A stretch of 64,000 nucleotides of DNA from Blepharisma japonicum (GCA_949751835.1 CATKHK010000089.1:110348-174347); one strand, 5' to 3'; numbered from the stretch's first letter, positions 23,381 to 36,012 are shown. Numbers and translations are program-made. The notes: a model not told the origin generated them from the sequence alone.

Positions 23381-26002
23381 TTAATAAGTTGTTAAATCGA
23401 CACTCAAAATAATATTTCCGTTTTCATCTATTGCACTTATCAGATCAGTATGAGGATTTTTCTTTTTAATACATTCCTTAAGTTCATACCAATACGCGAT
23501 CCCAGTCTCATTATCTTTATTCTTTTTGCAAATATCAATTAATTGTACTAGATGGTTATCATACAAATCCGTATCTATATTATTTTCTCTGCAACAATTA
23601 ATTAGCATTTCACAATAATACTTTTGACGAGGTATATTATTTGTAAATCGATATAATGTTGCTAGATTAGCACAATTTTGAATAATATAAATAGCATTAA
23701 ATACGGCATTAGAAAAAAAATCTAAGGAGATAAATAAGTAGCGCTCAGATTCCTTATATTCTCCCATTCATAAATAAGCGTGGCCAATGTTGAATCAGGT
23801 CTGTGCCCTTTCTAGGGCTCAGGTTTTCAAATAACGATCTAATATATTTTCTGCATTTTTAAAGGCGATTACTGCTCTATTGAAATCTTTTTTCTCAGCC
23901 AACGTACTTCCAATTTCATTTAATAAATTAAATTTTAAATTCATATCCTCACTTTTATTTAAATGAATTAAATTGGATTCAATATAGTCCAAAATTTCGT
24001 AATATTTCTCATATTTGCCTTGATTTACATAAGCACTCAAAAGAAACATTGAAAACATTAGTTTGTTTTGCTTATTTTCTTCATTTGGCATTACTTTTAA
24101 AAGTTTTAGGCAAATTTCTTCCAATTTTTTATAAAGTTTTAGAGCTACACAGCCAATAGCAATATAATGCATAAAACTCATGAAAGTGATTAAATCATAT
24201 GTGTTATTATCAACGATTTCTAGACAAATCTCTATGTGATACTTTAGTTTGTCTAAATTGCCGAGTTGCGAATACAATAATCCAACAAAATAGTTAGCAG
24301 AAATAATTGCATAGGTTTTATTCTCAACAAAAATCATGTCTTGATCTAGTAAAAGCAAATAATTTTCAAAAAATCTTAAAGGCCTAATAACTTCTCCTTT
24401 AAGAAAATAAATTTGAGCAATATTATAATCTATCTCCAGAATTTCTTTACTAAATGCTAAAGAGTTTTCATTTTCTCTTAATTTAAAAAATGATTCTTTA
24501 GATCAATTAAAGTACTTAAGAGATTCATCAAATCTGTGTGAGTATAGATAAATTTTTGCCAAAAGTAAATTCATATTAATATTATATATAAAATAATCCC
24601 CAAGTCTTGCTTCTGTAATTTGTTTTGCTTTGTAAATTTTTTTAACAGCGCTTTTAAAATCATTTTTCGCGAAGTATATAAATGCAAGTGAATAATTAAT
24701 ACAGCCAACTAAATGCTTTTCTTTAGAATCTTTTTTCTTAATTTCATTTAGGCATCTATTAAAAGAATTTAATGCGGCTTCATAATCTCCATTATAACAG
24801 CAAACCTTGCCATAAAATATTAGTGATCATATTAATTCATCAGTCGATTTTGGTTGATATTTTTTAGCAAAAAAATTGAATCTCTTAGTAAAATGCTTGA
24901 GTTTTTTAATTTTATTAGTGACCTTAGCTATTTCTACTAGTTGAGAAAGAAGTAATTTAGTAACCATAATATTATGCTCATCCAAATAAATCAAATTTCC
25001 ATTTTTTTCTAAAAGATGTAAGGATTTTAACATATATTTTTCACATTTTTTATAATTATTATCGACTCGATAAAAATTTGCAATTTCTAAATAAATTGGA
25101 CACACTATTTTATTAAAGAGCAATGAGTTCGGCTTTGCCATTTTAATTATGCCCTTTAAGCATTTCAAAAAATATTTTCTATTAGCCAATGCGTTGAAGA
25201 TAAATTGAAAAGTATTATAAAATATAATAGTATCATAAAGATTTTTTTTATCAATTATTTTTTTTTCAGCTAGATCTCAATAAGTTAAATCAATATTAGG
25301 ATTTTGTTTTAATATTTGAGTTATAAAATATTGAAGAGCTTCAATAGAAACTTTCATTTCATAGCCAAGCAAATTAAAATAAAATAAAGACTCTTTTAAA
25401 TTTTCTAAAAATTCAAATGCAATTCTATACTCTCGATTTCGAATATAAGTTGCAATAATTGTTGGTATAAGTGTATACATAGCTTGTTTATACATAAATT
25501 TAACCCCTTTTGAATTATAAATAGTTGTGGAATCATGCACGAGATAATTTTGAAACATAAAATTTGTTACATAATCATATGGTTTTGTTTGAAATTTTGA
25601 TCAATCAAATGACTTTGTATATTTTTCTGCTAAAATGTGAGAATTTATTAGAAAATACTCTATTGGGGTGTATAGGATTTTTTTATTTACAATTGTAATT
25701 TTCATCATGTAAGAAATAACTCCAGTGCAGATCAAGCTAACATTTTTGTAATCATCTATATAGAATAGCTTTTGATGCTGTTTATCAAATTTGAAAAGGA
25801 GTAGTATTTCGTCCTTTAATGATTCAAAGAATCGGATGAGTATTTCTCTTGATTTTTCATTAATTGGAAAGGTAATTCTTATTTTTTCATGCAGGATGTT
25901 TGTATGAAATTTATCTCAGTCATTTATACAAAAATTCTTATTGCAGGATTCGCATTGATAATAAGCTTCATCTAGTCCGCATTTGGAGCATAAGATGTCC
26001 AT
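23381..26002 (-). CDS. Zinc-finger protein with TPR-like helical repeats
   Basis: The predicted protein has 873 aa, from ATG 26002 to TAA 23381-23383. The first ~35 residues form a C-x2-C...C-x2-C...C...H pattern (CSKCG, CESCNKNFC, then W-D-K-F-H) like a B-box or similar small zinc finger. The rest is all helical. It is rich in paired Tyr/Leu helices such as A-L-x-x-A-x-x-W-x-x-I-G-x-A-Y-L and A-A-L-N-S-F-N-R-C, typical of tetratricopeptide repeats, about ten or more from residue 180 to the end. Six or more TGA codons are read as Trp. Likely a scaffolding or ubiquitin-related adaptor; the partner is unknown. Confidence 0.75.
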
Positions 26003-26312
26003 TTTTTATGATAAGAAATATAAAAATCATGGGTTGAATAAAATTAAAATATAATTCTATTTTTATTAAATATAGAAATATATTAATATGCATTAAACTA
26101 TTTCATTGATAATAATTGTATCAGGAGAGTTTTAAATTCTATAAAAAAATGAAATATTTCTTTAAAATAAAAATATGATTTTTTTTATAATAATTTACTG
26201 ATATTTTAGATGAGGTTAACTAAAATCATAATGAAAATCAATAATAAAGATTTATAAACAAAAAAACCAATTATAGATAAATTAGCTTTATCAAATTATT
26301 AAATTAAAAATT
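26003..26312. other. Short AT-rich spacer
   Basis: 310 bp between the end of receptor B and the start of the TPR-like gene, both on the minus strand. Nothing specific recognised; it probably carries the 3' end signals of one gene and the promoter of the other. Confidence 0.5.
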
Positions 26313-29300
26313 TTATGGCGTTTTTCTATTCTTGGTTTTCTCCTTATTATAGCGTCTCTTCCATCGTTTCGGGACATACTCTTCTTGATTTTCATTGTTC
26401 TCCGAATCAATTTTTTTATGATCCCTTGGAGTCTTGGGAAGCCTCTCTCTTGGCGCTACTACCATACCAATTTTTGTTAAAAGTCAAATAATAAATACTC
26501 TCGCAGCAATTTTAATAAAAGTAATAAAAAGAATGTCAGCAGCAGAATTTAATACTGTGTTATAAATCCATTTGCAAGATGGGGCAAGATCAAATTGAAT
26601 AGAAAATAAAATAATTGACCAGCAGAAAAACATTAAGAGACCATACGATAAAATATAAAATATAATGATTTTGATCTTGTTTATTTTTTTGATTTTCATT
26701 ACTTTAGGGTCTTCATTATTTTCTGAAGGAATTTTTTTCTTTTTCGCAAAATAATTCAATATGATCCCTAATCCGAAGGTAAAACAAGCCGCATAAACAC
26801 CTGCCCAAAAATCCCGAAAATCATAATTTTGTATTAATTTTTTTAGATTGAAAGTTCAATTTTTATCAGAATCGTTGTTTTGATAAAACAGGCCTATAAA
26901 AAACATATTTCCTAAAAGTAAAGTACTATAAATTGTTGCAAGCGATAAATGTGAATAATCCTCATGGGGTAAGAATATTCCAATAAAAGGGTGATTATAC
27001 AAAACATACTGAAGTTTCAAAAAATGTTGCTCTTTCTTTACATTCTCCTTCTGAAATTCCCCAATAGGATCATCGATCGCTACAACAGTATTATTTTCAA
27101 AATTCTTTGATTTGCTTCTCACATAACTAGATATAATTGAATCTTCTGATCTCGTTGTGATTTCTCCAGAACCAGGCTCAATACGATTTATAGTTAAATT
27201 TGTATTCTCTTCTTTCCCTAATCCATCCATTTTAAGTGCCATCATAGACAAAATGGAATGAAACAATAAGACTCCTATACAAAAATACAGCCCAATTGCA
27301 TTATCTCAATTAATCCCAGAAAATGCGCCGATATTTATAATATCGCCTGCATTGTTAGAAGCAGCAGCAATTCAAATTGCTTCGACTATTGCTGTAAATG
27401 TACCTAAGCGCTTACATTTACAGTTTACAGAAGTTTCGTTAAACGAAATAACTTTGCAGCCTTCAGATCTTCAATCGTTGTTTTCTAAATAGCTGCAATT
27501 TAAGACATGAATATATGTGCCATTATTTGAGGCAGAATTTGAGCTTGAAGATGAGCCTGAAGAGGAGCCTGAAGAGGAGCCTGAGGAGGAGCCTGAGGAG
27601 GAGCCTGAGGAGGAGCCTGAGGAGGAGCCTGAGGAGGAGCCTGAGGAGGAGCCTGAGGAGGAGCCTGAGGAGGAACCTGAGGAGGAACCTGAGGAGGAAC
27701 CTGAGGAGGAGGAGCCTGAGGAGGAACCTGAGGAGGAACCTGAGGAGGAACCTGAGGAGGAACCTGAGGAGGAATTTGTAGAGCCACTATAAGTGGTATT
27801 AATCATATTTGGGTCAAAATTTAATACTGGAATCGTTATCGAGTGGTAAGCTGTCTGATTTAAAGTAATTGGAGTTGATGTAGATAGGTCAATCAAATTA
27901 AATGAAATAATTGAAAAAGTTGCATTTTTCTCACTAGGAATAGGATCATAACTCACAAAGCTTGTCCCTACATGTGTATAATTACTTAAAGAATCTGCAA
28001 TATCAGAATCTAATACAACTGAGGCATCTTTTACGGTTGTTGTCCAATTTCCTAAGCTATTAGCAGTCTGCACTGATACTTCTGTGTTTACCTTATCAGT
28101 ATTAAATTGCTTTGTCTCTTCTTTAGACATCCCCGCTAGTGCCATCCCATGAATTTTTATCATATTATTATCAACTTCATGTACCAGGTCAGTATGATTT
28201 TTAATATTATCTCCATGAACCTGAAAATTATTATCAGAAACCCCCACAAAAGTCTGTGTATCAGTATCCCTTATTTTAGATTTTCCATCAATTTTTTCTT
28301 TCATCTGGCTAATGCAATCCCCAACCTTTTTTACGTTATCCAGAGTGTTCACATGTGGATTTTTCGTCATAGAGTCAAGCATTGCTCCTACAGATTTCGC
28401 TGAGTCACTATCATTGGGGTCCATTGCGTTAGTATATTTAGAAATCGCGCCCATCGATATATCATATGCATTTTGCACAGAATCGTCTAAGGTGGTATAG
28501 TTATTTTCAGTAATATATTTTCTATTAGGAAATAATGCAGCAATTTGAGAGACGAATAAAGGAATCGATAAAGGAGGAGTAGTATCTGAATTTATTTGTT
28601 CTGTAATATTTTTAAGGGCTTTTTCTGTGTCTAAATCAGGCTGTAAAGAGACAGAGACTAGAGAATTGATGGTAGTTACAGCTGATAAAGAATCATAAAT
28701 GTTAGCTGAGATTACAATTCCATTACTGGAATATGCGAATTGGGAATAAATAATTGAGGTAAGATTTTTAGCATTGAGGGTTTGGAAAATATTGTTTATA
28801 TAGTACCCAAAGGAGTATTGAAGTGGCAAGTCATCGTCAGGGTCTGTCCAATCCAATGCTGCAATAGTAAAAATGGTGCTCATTTCTATCCCATAATGTG
28901 GGGTCACTTTTAAAGATCCACCAATTGGGGCTTGATTAACAGAAAATGACCAAGTAAAGGGAAATTCGCCATTTATAAGTGCTTGCAAGGTATATGATTG
29001 TCCTTGCAATAAAGAACCTTCTTTTATTACTAAAGCTGCACTATTTAAAGGTGTCACTATTTCAATTGATGAACCTTTTACTACAGACCATAAAACACTA
29101 TCTTTATTAGATAATCCTTGAATTCCTATACGGTAAGCTGCATTTGAGCTTGGTTTGCCATAAACTACAGTTTTCTCATATATATTTATAGCCGGAACAG
29201 TTTTTTGTATACAAGTAATTGTAATAGATTTTGATGCTGTATTTATGCCATGGATAGGATTTCATGGACTTTTAGTGATTTTAAGCGTAAATATATAAAT

Positions 29301-31547
29301 CCCTCCTATATTTAATGAGTTTGCAGGTACCGTCAATTTTAATGCTGAAGTGTCCTGAATAATTTTTGAACAGTCATTAGAAGAAATGGCACAAGTTCAT
29401 AGATAAGTCATAGTAGATTTAGTCCCATCAGGATCATAAGAACCGCTTGCATCAATAATGAGCTGCTGATTGACTCCTATTTGTCCATCAGTTCGGTCAA
29501 ACAAAATTATTGGATCGCTTGAGTCTGTTTGGATGATTAAATCTGCGTCACCTTCAAGCTTATTGACAGAATCATAGCCATGAACATGAAATGTAATATT
29601 CGATAAAGCAGGAAGGACCCCTGGGGGAATAATCAAAGTAAAACTTGAAAATGTATTGCTGCTTCATAATGAAGTCTCGTCAATACTTGTCATGTTATTT
29701 GTAACTGATGAAATTGACCATGTGATTTTTAAGCTGGAGATACCAGTGCATGCAGAAATTGAGCTTATTGAGAGAGAATATGATTTAAGTCTCGCAATGG
29801 TTTTTGCAATTGTGCTGTCAAAAGTAATAGAAAGCTTTGGAGTTGCAGTTAATTGAACTGTTTTTGTTATAGTAGATGCTTGGAAAATATTTCTTACTGT
29901 AACTGATACAATAGCGATTCCTTCAACTAAATTACTTTGCGGGATAGTGATGCTTGCAAAGTTTGAGCTATATTCTGTAGAATAGGAAGAAATAGTAGGA
30001 CTTGCAGGATCTGAAGAAATATCTCATTTATATTGCTCACTAGGTCAGCCAGGGTCAGTTATACCATTCAATATAAGACTTTGGCAGACAATAATTACTT
30101 CCGAAGGACTCAAAAGTGTAAATTTAGGCACTGGAGATAAAGTTGGATCTGGAATTGGCACTTGAACTGTTACTGAAGGTATATAACAAGAGTTTTCTTT
30201 ATTTATTAAAGCTCCAGCTGCAAATACTGCAGACCCTCCTCCAAAAGTATAGTTTTTCCCTAAATTTACCACTAATTGTGTAAAATCACTATTAAAAATA
30301 CAAGTCGGACTATTCCCAAACGCTGAATAAGTCGAAGAATCAAATAAATTGTTGCATCCATTACTAGACCCATCAGCAGCCACTGTAAAAGCAAATTGGA
30401 TTTTTAAAAAATCACTAGAAAATGAAGCAGTAATGGAGCTGCTTGATATAGCAGATGTGCAAAGACTTGTATCACAGCTATTAAAGGTTCCTGAGCTATT
30501 ACAGCTACCGAGGCAATAAAGGTTGCAAAGTCTGCAATTTTCGATCCTTATACAGTATGAACAGTCATTACTACATTCAGCGCAGGCACCTGAATTATCG
30601 ACAAATTGGTGGACTGTACAAGTGACAAGGCATAAGGGATCAAATGATTTTGGACAATAAATGTTATTGTTTATAATATAATCAGATGGCCATGAATATG
30701 TGTCCATAGTTGGAACATAAATTAATTGAAATATCCACCCAACAATGCCAAAACCTATATTTAGGTCATATGTAGGATCGTCATATTGGTATAGAGAGCC
30801 TGCAATAGTATATCCTGTATTTGCCATGCCATTTTTATAAGCTTGAGTAATGTATTGGAATTGGGAAAAATTGTTTCTATATGCTTGGACAATTTTAATA
30901 AGAGCTCAATTATTGTCACCAACATTTATCTTGCCTATGGTTTGTTCGCTATTGTATTTATCAATGCAGTATACTCTACCAAATATAATAGACGAAGAAT
31001 CATTTATTTTGATATACATTGACATTTCTCCGTCACTGTTTCTTTTACTTAAAAGATAATTAGGTGATTGTATAGAATCAATTAAAACCCAAAATATTCA
31101 TGTATTTTCAAATGAAAGTAAAATTGACCCTGAACTCTTCCCTATAGATACCCCCGAACCCTTAAAGTAAAGTCCTCTTTGAATTCCTGGTGTTGGCAAA
31201 GTTTCTGGGTTGTTAACAATATCAGGGCCTTGAAAAGTGTAAAAACTTATATCACTAGAGTCACTAATTACGCTTTTAAATTGGTGGAAATTAAATATTA
31301 ATCGCTTAGAGGAATCTGGGGCAAAGCAATTATCTACGCTGCCAGGGCTTGCTGAGTCAGCATATGTTCAAAGAGTTGGGCATTGGCTCATGCAAATACT
31401 TTTATATCAATAGCAGTTTTCACACTTTATCAAATTATAAGTTCAACTTTGATCAGCTTTGCAGGACATCAAGTAGCAATAATTTGAATTAGAGAATGAA
31501 AATAAGAAAAATAGTAAAAGGGAACTGGAGAATATAGTTATTTTCAT
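26313..31547 (-). CDS. Polycystin-1-like receptor with REJ and GPS domains, paralog B
   Basis: The predicted protein is about 1744 aa, from ATG 31547 to TAA 26313-26315. A clear signal peptide (core LLLFLLFSFS) is followed by a LamG-like region (about 60-290), a Cys-rich part, a REJ region with D-A-S-G-S-Y-D-P-D-G, a Ser/Gly stalk (about 1258-1333, encoded by the minisatellite at 27549-27773), a GPS motif near 1345-1380 with R-L-G instead of H-L-[ST], and five membrane segments near 1416, 1534, 1572, 1622 and 1654. It ends in a basic tail (K-R-W-K-R-R). It aligns along its full length with the gene at 16925-21943 except for the stalk and the cytoplasmic tail. Like that gene it lacks PLAT and the channel pore. 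Many TGA codons are read as Trp. Confidence 0.87.
27549..27773. repeat. 12-bp minisatellite encoding Ser-Gly-Ser-Ser
   Basis: About 18-19 tandem copies of a 12-bp unit (CTGAGGAGGAGC and the variant with GGAAC), in frame with receptor B. The two variants form separate blocks, which suggests expansion in two steps. The paralogous receptor A has no such repeat. The unit produces several long spurious open frames on both strands. Confidence 0.9.
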
Positions 31548-32171
31548 TTATTAATATAATAAACATTAAATTCGACAAAATTAAAACTTTTTTATTTGAC
31601 TGAATTTGGTGCATGTTAAAGAATAATTGTAAGAAAACCTATTATAATTGTGTGATAATTTAATATAAAGCTCTAAACAAATTGTAAGAAAAAACTCATA
31701 ATTTATACCAAAATTTTCACATTATTTGTAAAGGAAATATTTAGATAATAATGTGCAAACTATTCCTAATAAAATCTAAAACAGCTGAAAGTTTTAGAAT
31801 GAATGAATTTTTACAAACTGAGGAAGATAATGATAATATCATAGACATTTATGCATCTTTAAGCAAAATTGTAATGAGAATAGAATAATTTTTTCTTTAT
31901 TTAGCATATTTTCTCTAAAAATGCTTTTAAAAATTTTTAAAAATCGAAGTATCTATTAAATGAAATCAATTCAATTTGGCTTAATTAAATTCAAAATTTT
32001 ACAAAATATCCTTTTTCTTAGATATGATCTCTTGTTTTTATTTCTTTTTGGCAACGAGAAACCAAAATGGACGAGCACTTGAAAGTGTAGGATTTTAGAT
32101 TCGTTAAAGCTTTAAAAGAGATTCATACAAATTATTTTCAGTTTTCTCAACCTCACTATTTTTATATATAA
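31548..32171. promoter_or_regulatory. Divergent intergenic region
   Basis: 624 bp of AT-rich DNA between the starts of receptor B (minus) and the coiled-coil gene at 32172 (plus), so it must hold both promoters. A TATATATAAATG context sits at the plus-strand start. No open frame or repeat was recognised. Confidence 0.45.
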
Positions 32172-32984
32172 ATGTCTTATAAATTTTTACAGTCTCAAAA
32201 TCGAGGCCGTTCACGCGGCCAACAAAATAACCCTCAAGTCCCTACAAAATCATTCTCATTTATAGTGACAAAGTCTACAAACCCCTCAAACCCCACTCAG
32301 CAAAATTTCGCTACCAAGCCTAAACAAATTCAAAATTCGTCTAATATAAATCCTCGAAATCTCGAAGCAGGGAAATATCTCTATATAAAAAACCAGAAAT
32401 TAATATCAAGCCATGACAATTTTATTCCTTCTAATGAAAAGGTCCAATCAATTCCTTCATATGACGATTTATGCCAGCCTGAAAGCTTAAGTAACCATGA
32501 ATCAGATCATAGTTTATTGATAAGCGATAGGCTTGGTCACATTACAGGTGTCGATTCTTACTCACATTTGAGTACTGAAGAAGAAAAAGTCCTGGCCCAA
32601 GTAAGAGATCAACAACCTAAAGCTGAGCTAAGAAGCTCACCAATTATTATTTCATCAGTGTCATCAAGACACTCAAGCCCCAAAAAAGTTGATAGGTAAT
32701 TACTATATAGTATTTCTCAAAAAACTTTTGAGCTTGAAGCTATATTTAAAGAAGAAATCGAAAAATATAAAAAACTTGAAAAAATCTATATCGATCTACT
32801 AGAAAAGCATACAGAATCTGAAGCCAGCAACGAAAAACTAATCCAAAACCTCTCCAAAGAGATAAACCGCTTAAAAAACCAACAAGAGCCTACAAAATCT
32901 CAAGAAAATCCTACACTTTCCTTAGTGTTAGAAGAAATAAAGCTTATTAAAGAGAGATTGGATATTATTGAAAAATCTCAATAA
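32172..32984 (+). CDS. Coiled-coil protein with one 15-nt intron
   Basis: The exons are 32172-32695 and 32711-32984, giving 265 aa. Without removal of the intron the frame stops at once at a TAA inside it. After splicing it continues through a 90-residue Glu/Lys-rich coiled coil (E-L-E-A-I-F-K-E-E-I) to TAA at 32982-32984. The N-terminal part is Gln/Asn/Ser-rich with an R-G-R-S-R-G motif, likely disordered. Its stop lies only 10 bp from the stop of the RasGEF gene on the other strand. Family not recognised. Confidence 0.8.
32696..32710 (+). other. 15-nt intron
   Basis: GTAATTACTATATAG. It begins GT and ends AG, contains an in-frame TAA, and its removal restores a long coiled-coil frame. The length is the heterotrich standard. 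Confidence 0.9.
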
Positions 32985-32994
32985 TAATGATAAA

Positions 32995-34503
32995 CTAGTT
33001 AGTTACAGGCTCCAGATTTTTCGCTTGTCTAAACAATGCATCTTCATCACATTGAAAATCTTGTGCTTTTAAATATTGATAAAGCATTTTTATTGGGTGA
33101 AAAACCAGGATTTGTTGTTGGTAATTACTTATCCTTTCCAGCACATCTGCAGTCGCTTTATGTTTGCTTACATTAATTAGCCCTGACTCAAGCTTATCTT
33201 TTCTTCTTATATCATTTTGGTTTAATTCTTGCCTTAGTGCTAAAAAGCAAGGGACTTTGCAATTATTTGTGACCATTTCTTGTCTGACAGCAACAAAATT
33301 CGAGTCATAAATTTCTTCAAGCCTTTGCCACATACCTCGATGGGTGGCACTTTTTTTGACTTCTTTACAAGTAGCGTCCAATGCTCGAATAGTGTCACTT
33401 TTTAAGGCTGAATTAATAATAAAAGGGCTCTCAAAATTATTTATCACTGTGAGACACTCTGTAGCGACTTCTAAAAGCTTTTTCACAATTTTTACTCGAT
33501 TATTAAAATCTGACTGTGACACAATTGCGTTCAAAATCAGCCCTCGGCAGCTTGCAAACCTTTTAGAAATTGCTAAAACATTTGGAGCTAGAGTTTCTTT
33601 GTCATTTTTTTCCCAATTTCTTGATAAAAGTTCTCCAATGCCTACAGCTTTGAGCAAGTCACTTTCTATAAGAGACAATTGTCGAGCTATTTCTGTTGGG
33701 CTTCATAGGAGAAGAGGTTCCATTTTAAAATCAATTTCTTTAGGTAGCTGGGGTGGAGGAGGTTCTCTTAAATCTCCAAAAGTAACCTTATATTCTTTTT
33801 CTTCTTCATCTAAGCTTGCTAAAGATTGTAAAATAGGTTTACAGTTATTTTTTGTAAAAGTGTCTGAGGTAGAGTCTCTAAGGTCTTCTAAAAACCGCTG
33901 AAGCATAGCTTTAATACCTTTTTGTTCTTTAAAATGCATAGGCCATAATTTTATTCATTTTTTTAATAAACTTGCAACCTTGCTTTGAATACTTCGGACT
34001 TTTTTCATTTGAAAAGCTTTAAATTCGCTAGCGCTCATAAGTGGTGGGGTCGGAACTCTATGTCTTTGTATTAGAGCTTCTAATAACTCTTTTGGGGAAG
34101 AATATATAGGAAAGGTATAAAACACGATATTGGACAATTCAGTAGTTCCTTCATCAGTGATTTTTTCAATTAATTTCAAAAATGTAGCACCTACAAGTTC
34201 TTGATCTGGGGAAAATTCTACATTAAAAGGAGAGTCTGGCTCATCGAACTTATAGACAGATTCTTTTGATTTTACAGTAAAAATATCTCGACATAGCTCA
34301 CGAAAATGTTCTGGTAAGTATTCTAAGTTTCTTTCTAAATCGTCGTCAAGAACATCTACAGGTTCTCCATATTCTTCTTCCATACGGGCATTTTCTTCAA
34401 TTAAAAATTGGAATAATTCAGTAAGATCTCTCCCGTCTGAAAGCCTTACTTGTATATTCCCTAAACTTGACATTTTATTACAGAAATTTAAAAATTTGAC
34501 CAT
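32995..34503 (-). CDS. Ras guanine-nucleotide exchange factor (RasGEF)
   Basis: The predicted protein is 502 aa from ATG 34503, or 492 aa from the ATG at 34473, ending at TAG 32995-32997. Residues about 110-240 fit the RasGEF N-terminal (REM) domain, with S-S-P-K-E-L-L-E-A-L-I-Q-R and then L-L-K-K-W, where the W is TGA. Residues about 266-500 fit the CDC25-type catalytic domain: S-P-T-E-I-A-R-Q-L-S-L-I-E-S-D-L at its start, the V-A-T-E-C...N-N-F-E-S-P-F helical segment, and V-P-C-F-L-A-L. It should load GTP onto a Ras-like GTPase at membranes. No additional targeting domain is seen. It shares a 141-bp divergent promoter region with the deubiquitinase gene. Confidence 0.88.
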
Positions 34504-34644
34504 TTTAAACTACTTACAGAATAAATATAATAAAATACAAATTTTTTGTACAAAGAATTAATGTAGCGAATTTTTAAATATATATAATTTTATAGAATAT
34601 TGATTGTATACGAAACTTATTATAAATAAAAATTAATATATAAA
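34504..34644. promoter_or_regulatory. Short bidirectional promoter region
   Basis: Only 141 AT-rich bases separate the start codons of the RasGEF gene (minus) and the MINDY gene (plus). No named motif is recognised. Confidence 0.4.
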
Positions 34645-36012
34645 ATGGACAGCAGCTATTGACTAAAAGAAATAACTTACGAAGGCAGAAAATACAAAAT
34701 TCTACTGCAAAGTTACAACGGTCCTTGCCCACTCTTAGCAATTGCAAATGTATTAATTTTACGTGGAGAATTAAAAATCCACTCAGATTATTCTAATGTT
34801 ACACACGATATGTTAACTTCCTTAGTCGCAGATGTGATAAGCAATTATGATCAAAATTTACAGCGAACAAATACCTTAGCAGAAGTCGCTTCATTGCGTG
34901 TAGAAAATGCTTTAATCCTTCTTACAACTTTGCAAGTAGGTCTAGATGTCAATGTGAGATTTAATGATATTCATGGCTTTGAGCATACACCAGAAAGCGA
35001 CGTATTTCTATTATTAAATATTCCTTTATTACATGGCTGAATTGTAGACCCTCAAGCAGAAGCTTCTCGAGCTATTGGAGATTTAAGTTACAATCAGCTT
35101 CAAGAAGTTTTAGTGAGCTGCATAGAAACAGAGGGAAAACAAGCTTTGACGAAAGATGATTGGGAATTGAAAAATAAAGGAAAATTAATTGAAGAGTTTT
35201 TAAGCAACTCAGCAAGCCAATTAACTGAAGAAGGATTGAAACGGTTAAAAATAGAACTCGAAAATGGAAAATTATATGTCTTGTTTAGGAATAATCATTT
35301 CTCAACTCTTTTGAAAAGAAAAGGCGAAATTTACCTTCTGGCTACAGATTTAGGATTTAGAGAAGCCAAAAATTTTGTTTGGGAACATATGGATGCTATA
35401 TCAGGCAACAATAAATGGTGCGATTCAGAATTCCATGATGTCGAAGAAAGCGAAGTTATTTCTTTTAACTCAATGAATCAGCAAAGTCCAGCCCCACGCC
35501 CAGAAAATTATCAAGAAAGTCAATTAATTGATGAAGCAAAACAAAAAAAAATCGACGAAGATGCAAGCTTAGCTTTAGCACTTGCCTTAGCTTATAATGA
35601 AGACGAATGAGAATCTGAAGAATTAAAAAAAAATAATGAAAAAGAAATAGAAGAAATGAAGAAAAAAGAAGAGGAAAATAAGAATATAGAAAATGAAAAA
35701 AAAATCAAAGAAGAAATGGAAAAGAAAAAGAAAGAAGAAGATAAGAAAAAAGAAGAAAATAAAAGGAAAGAAGAAGAAAGTAAGAAAATAGAAGAAAATA
35801 AAAGGAAAGAAGAAGAAAGTAAGAAAATAGAAGAAAATAAAAGGAAAGAAGAAGAAAGTAAGAAAATAGAAGAAAATAAAAGGAAAGAAGAAAAAGAAAA
35901 ACCAATGAAAGAAAGCAATCAAAATAACAAAAAAAGAAGTTCAAATAAAAATGAGAGCAATGACTCAAGACAAGTGAAAAAGAAAAAAAGCAGAGCTTGC
36001 AGCGTTTTTTAG
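34645..36012 (+). CDS. MINDY-family deubiquitinase (Lys48-chain specific type)
   Basis: The predicted protein has 455 aa, from ATG 34645 to TAG 36010-36012. The catalytic cysteine sits in N-G-P-C-P-L-L-A-I (residues about 31-39), the catalytic histidine in F-R-N-N-H-F-S-T-L, and the conserved L-L-H-G-W contains TGA as Trp. A ubiquitin-interacting (MIU-like) helix, D-A-S-L-A-L-A-L-A-L-A, follows near residue 309. A Lys/Glu-rich tail of ~120 residues with 13-aa repeats comes next, and the protein ends C-S-V-F, which has the form of a CaaX prenylation box. MINDY enzymes trim long Lys48-linked ubiquitin chains. The long charged tail is unusual for the family. Confidence 0.92.
35752..35890 (+). 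repeat. 39-bp tandem repeat in the deubiquitinase tail
   Basis: Three full units (35752-35790, 35791-35829, 35830-35868) and a partial fourth encode E-E-N-K-R-K-E-E-E-S-K-K-I. The units are almost identical at the DNA level, so the expansion is recent. Confidence 0.9.

Noticed and set aside
23142-23384. 80-codon plus-strand frame ending in a run of Ile/Phe
   Set aside because: The hydrophobic end is the reverse of an AAT/ATA repeat, and part of it overlaps the duplicated scrap of the TPR-like gene.
27500-27792. Four long overlapping open frames (Pro/Gln-rich, Glu/Pro-rich, Arg/Leu-rich) on both strands
   Set aside because: All are shadows of the 12-bp Ser-Gly minisatellite inside receptor B, whose own frame continues into conserved sequence on both sides.
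35592-35968. Phe/Ser-rich minus-strand open frames
   Set aside because: They are the reverse of the Lys/Glu-rich tail of the MINDY gene and have no homologous features.
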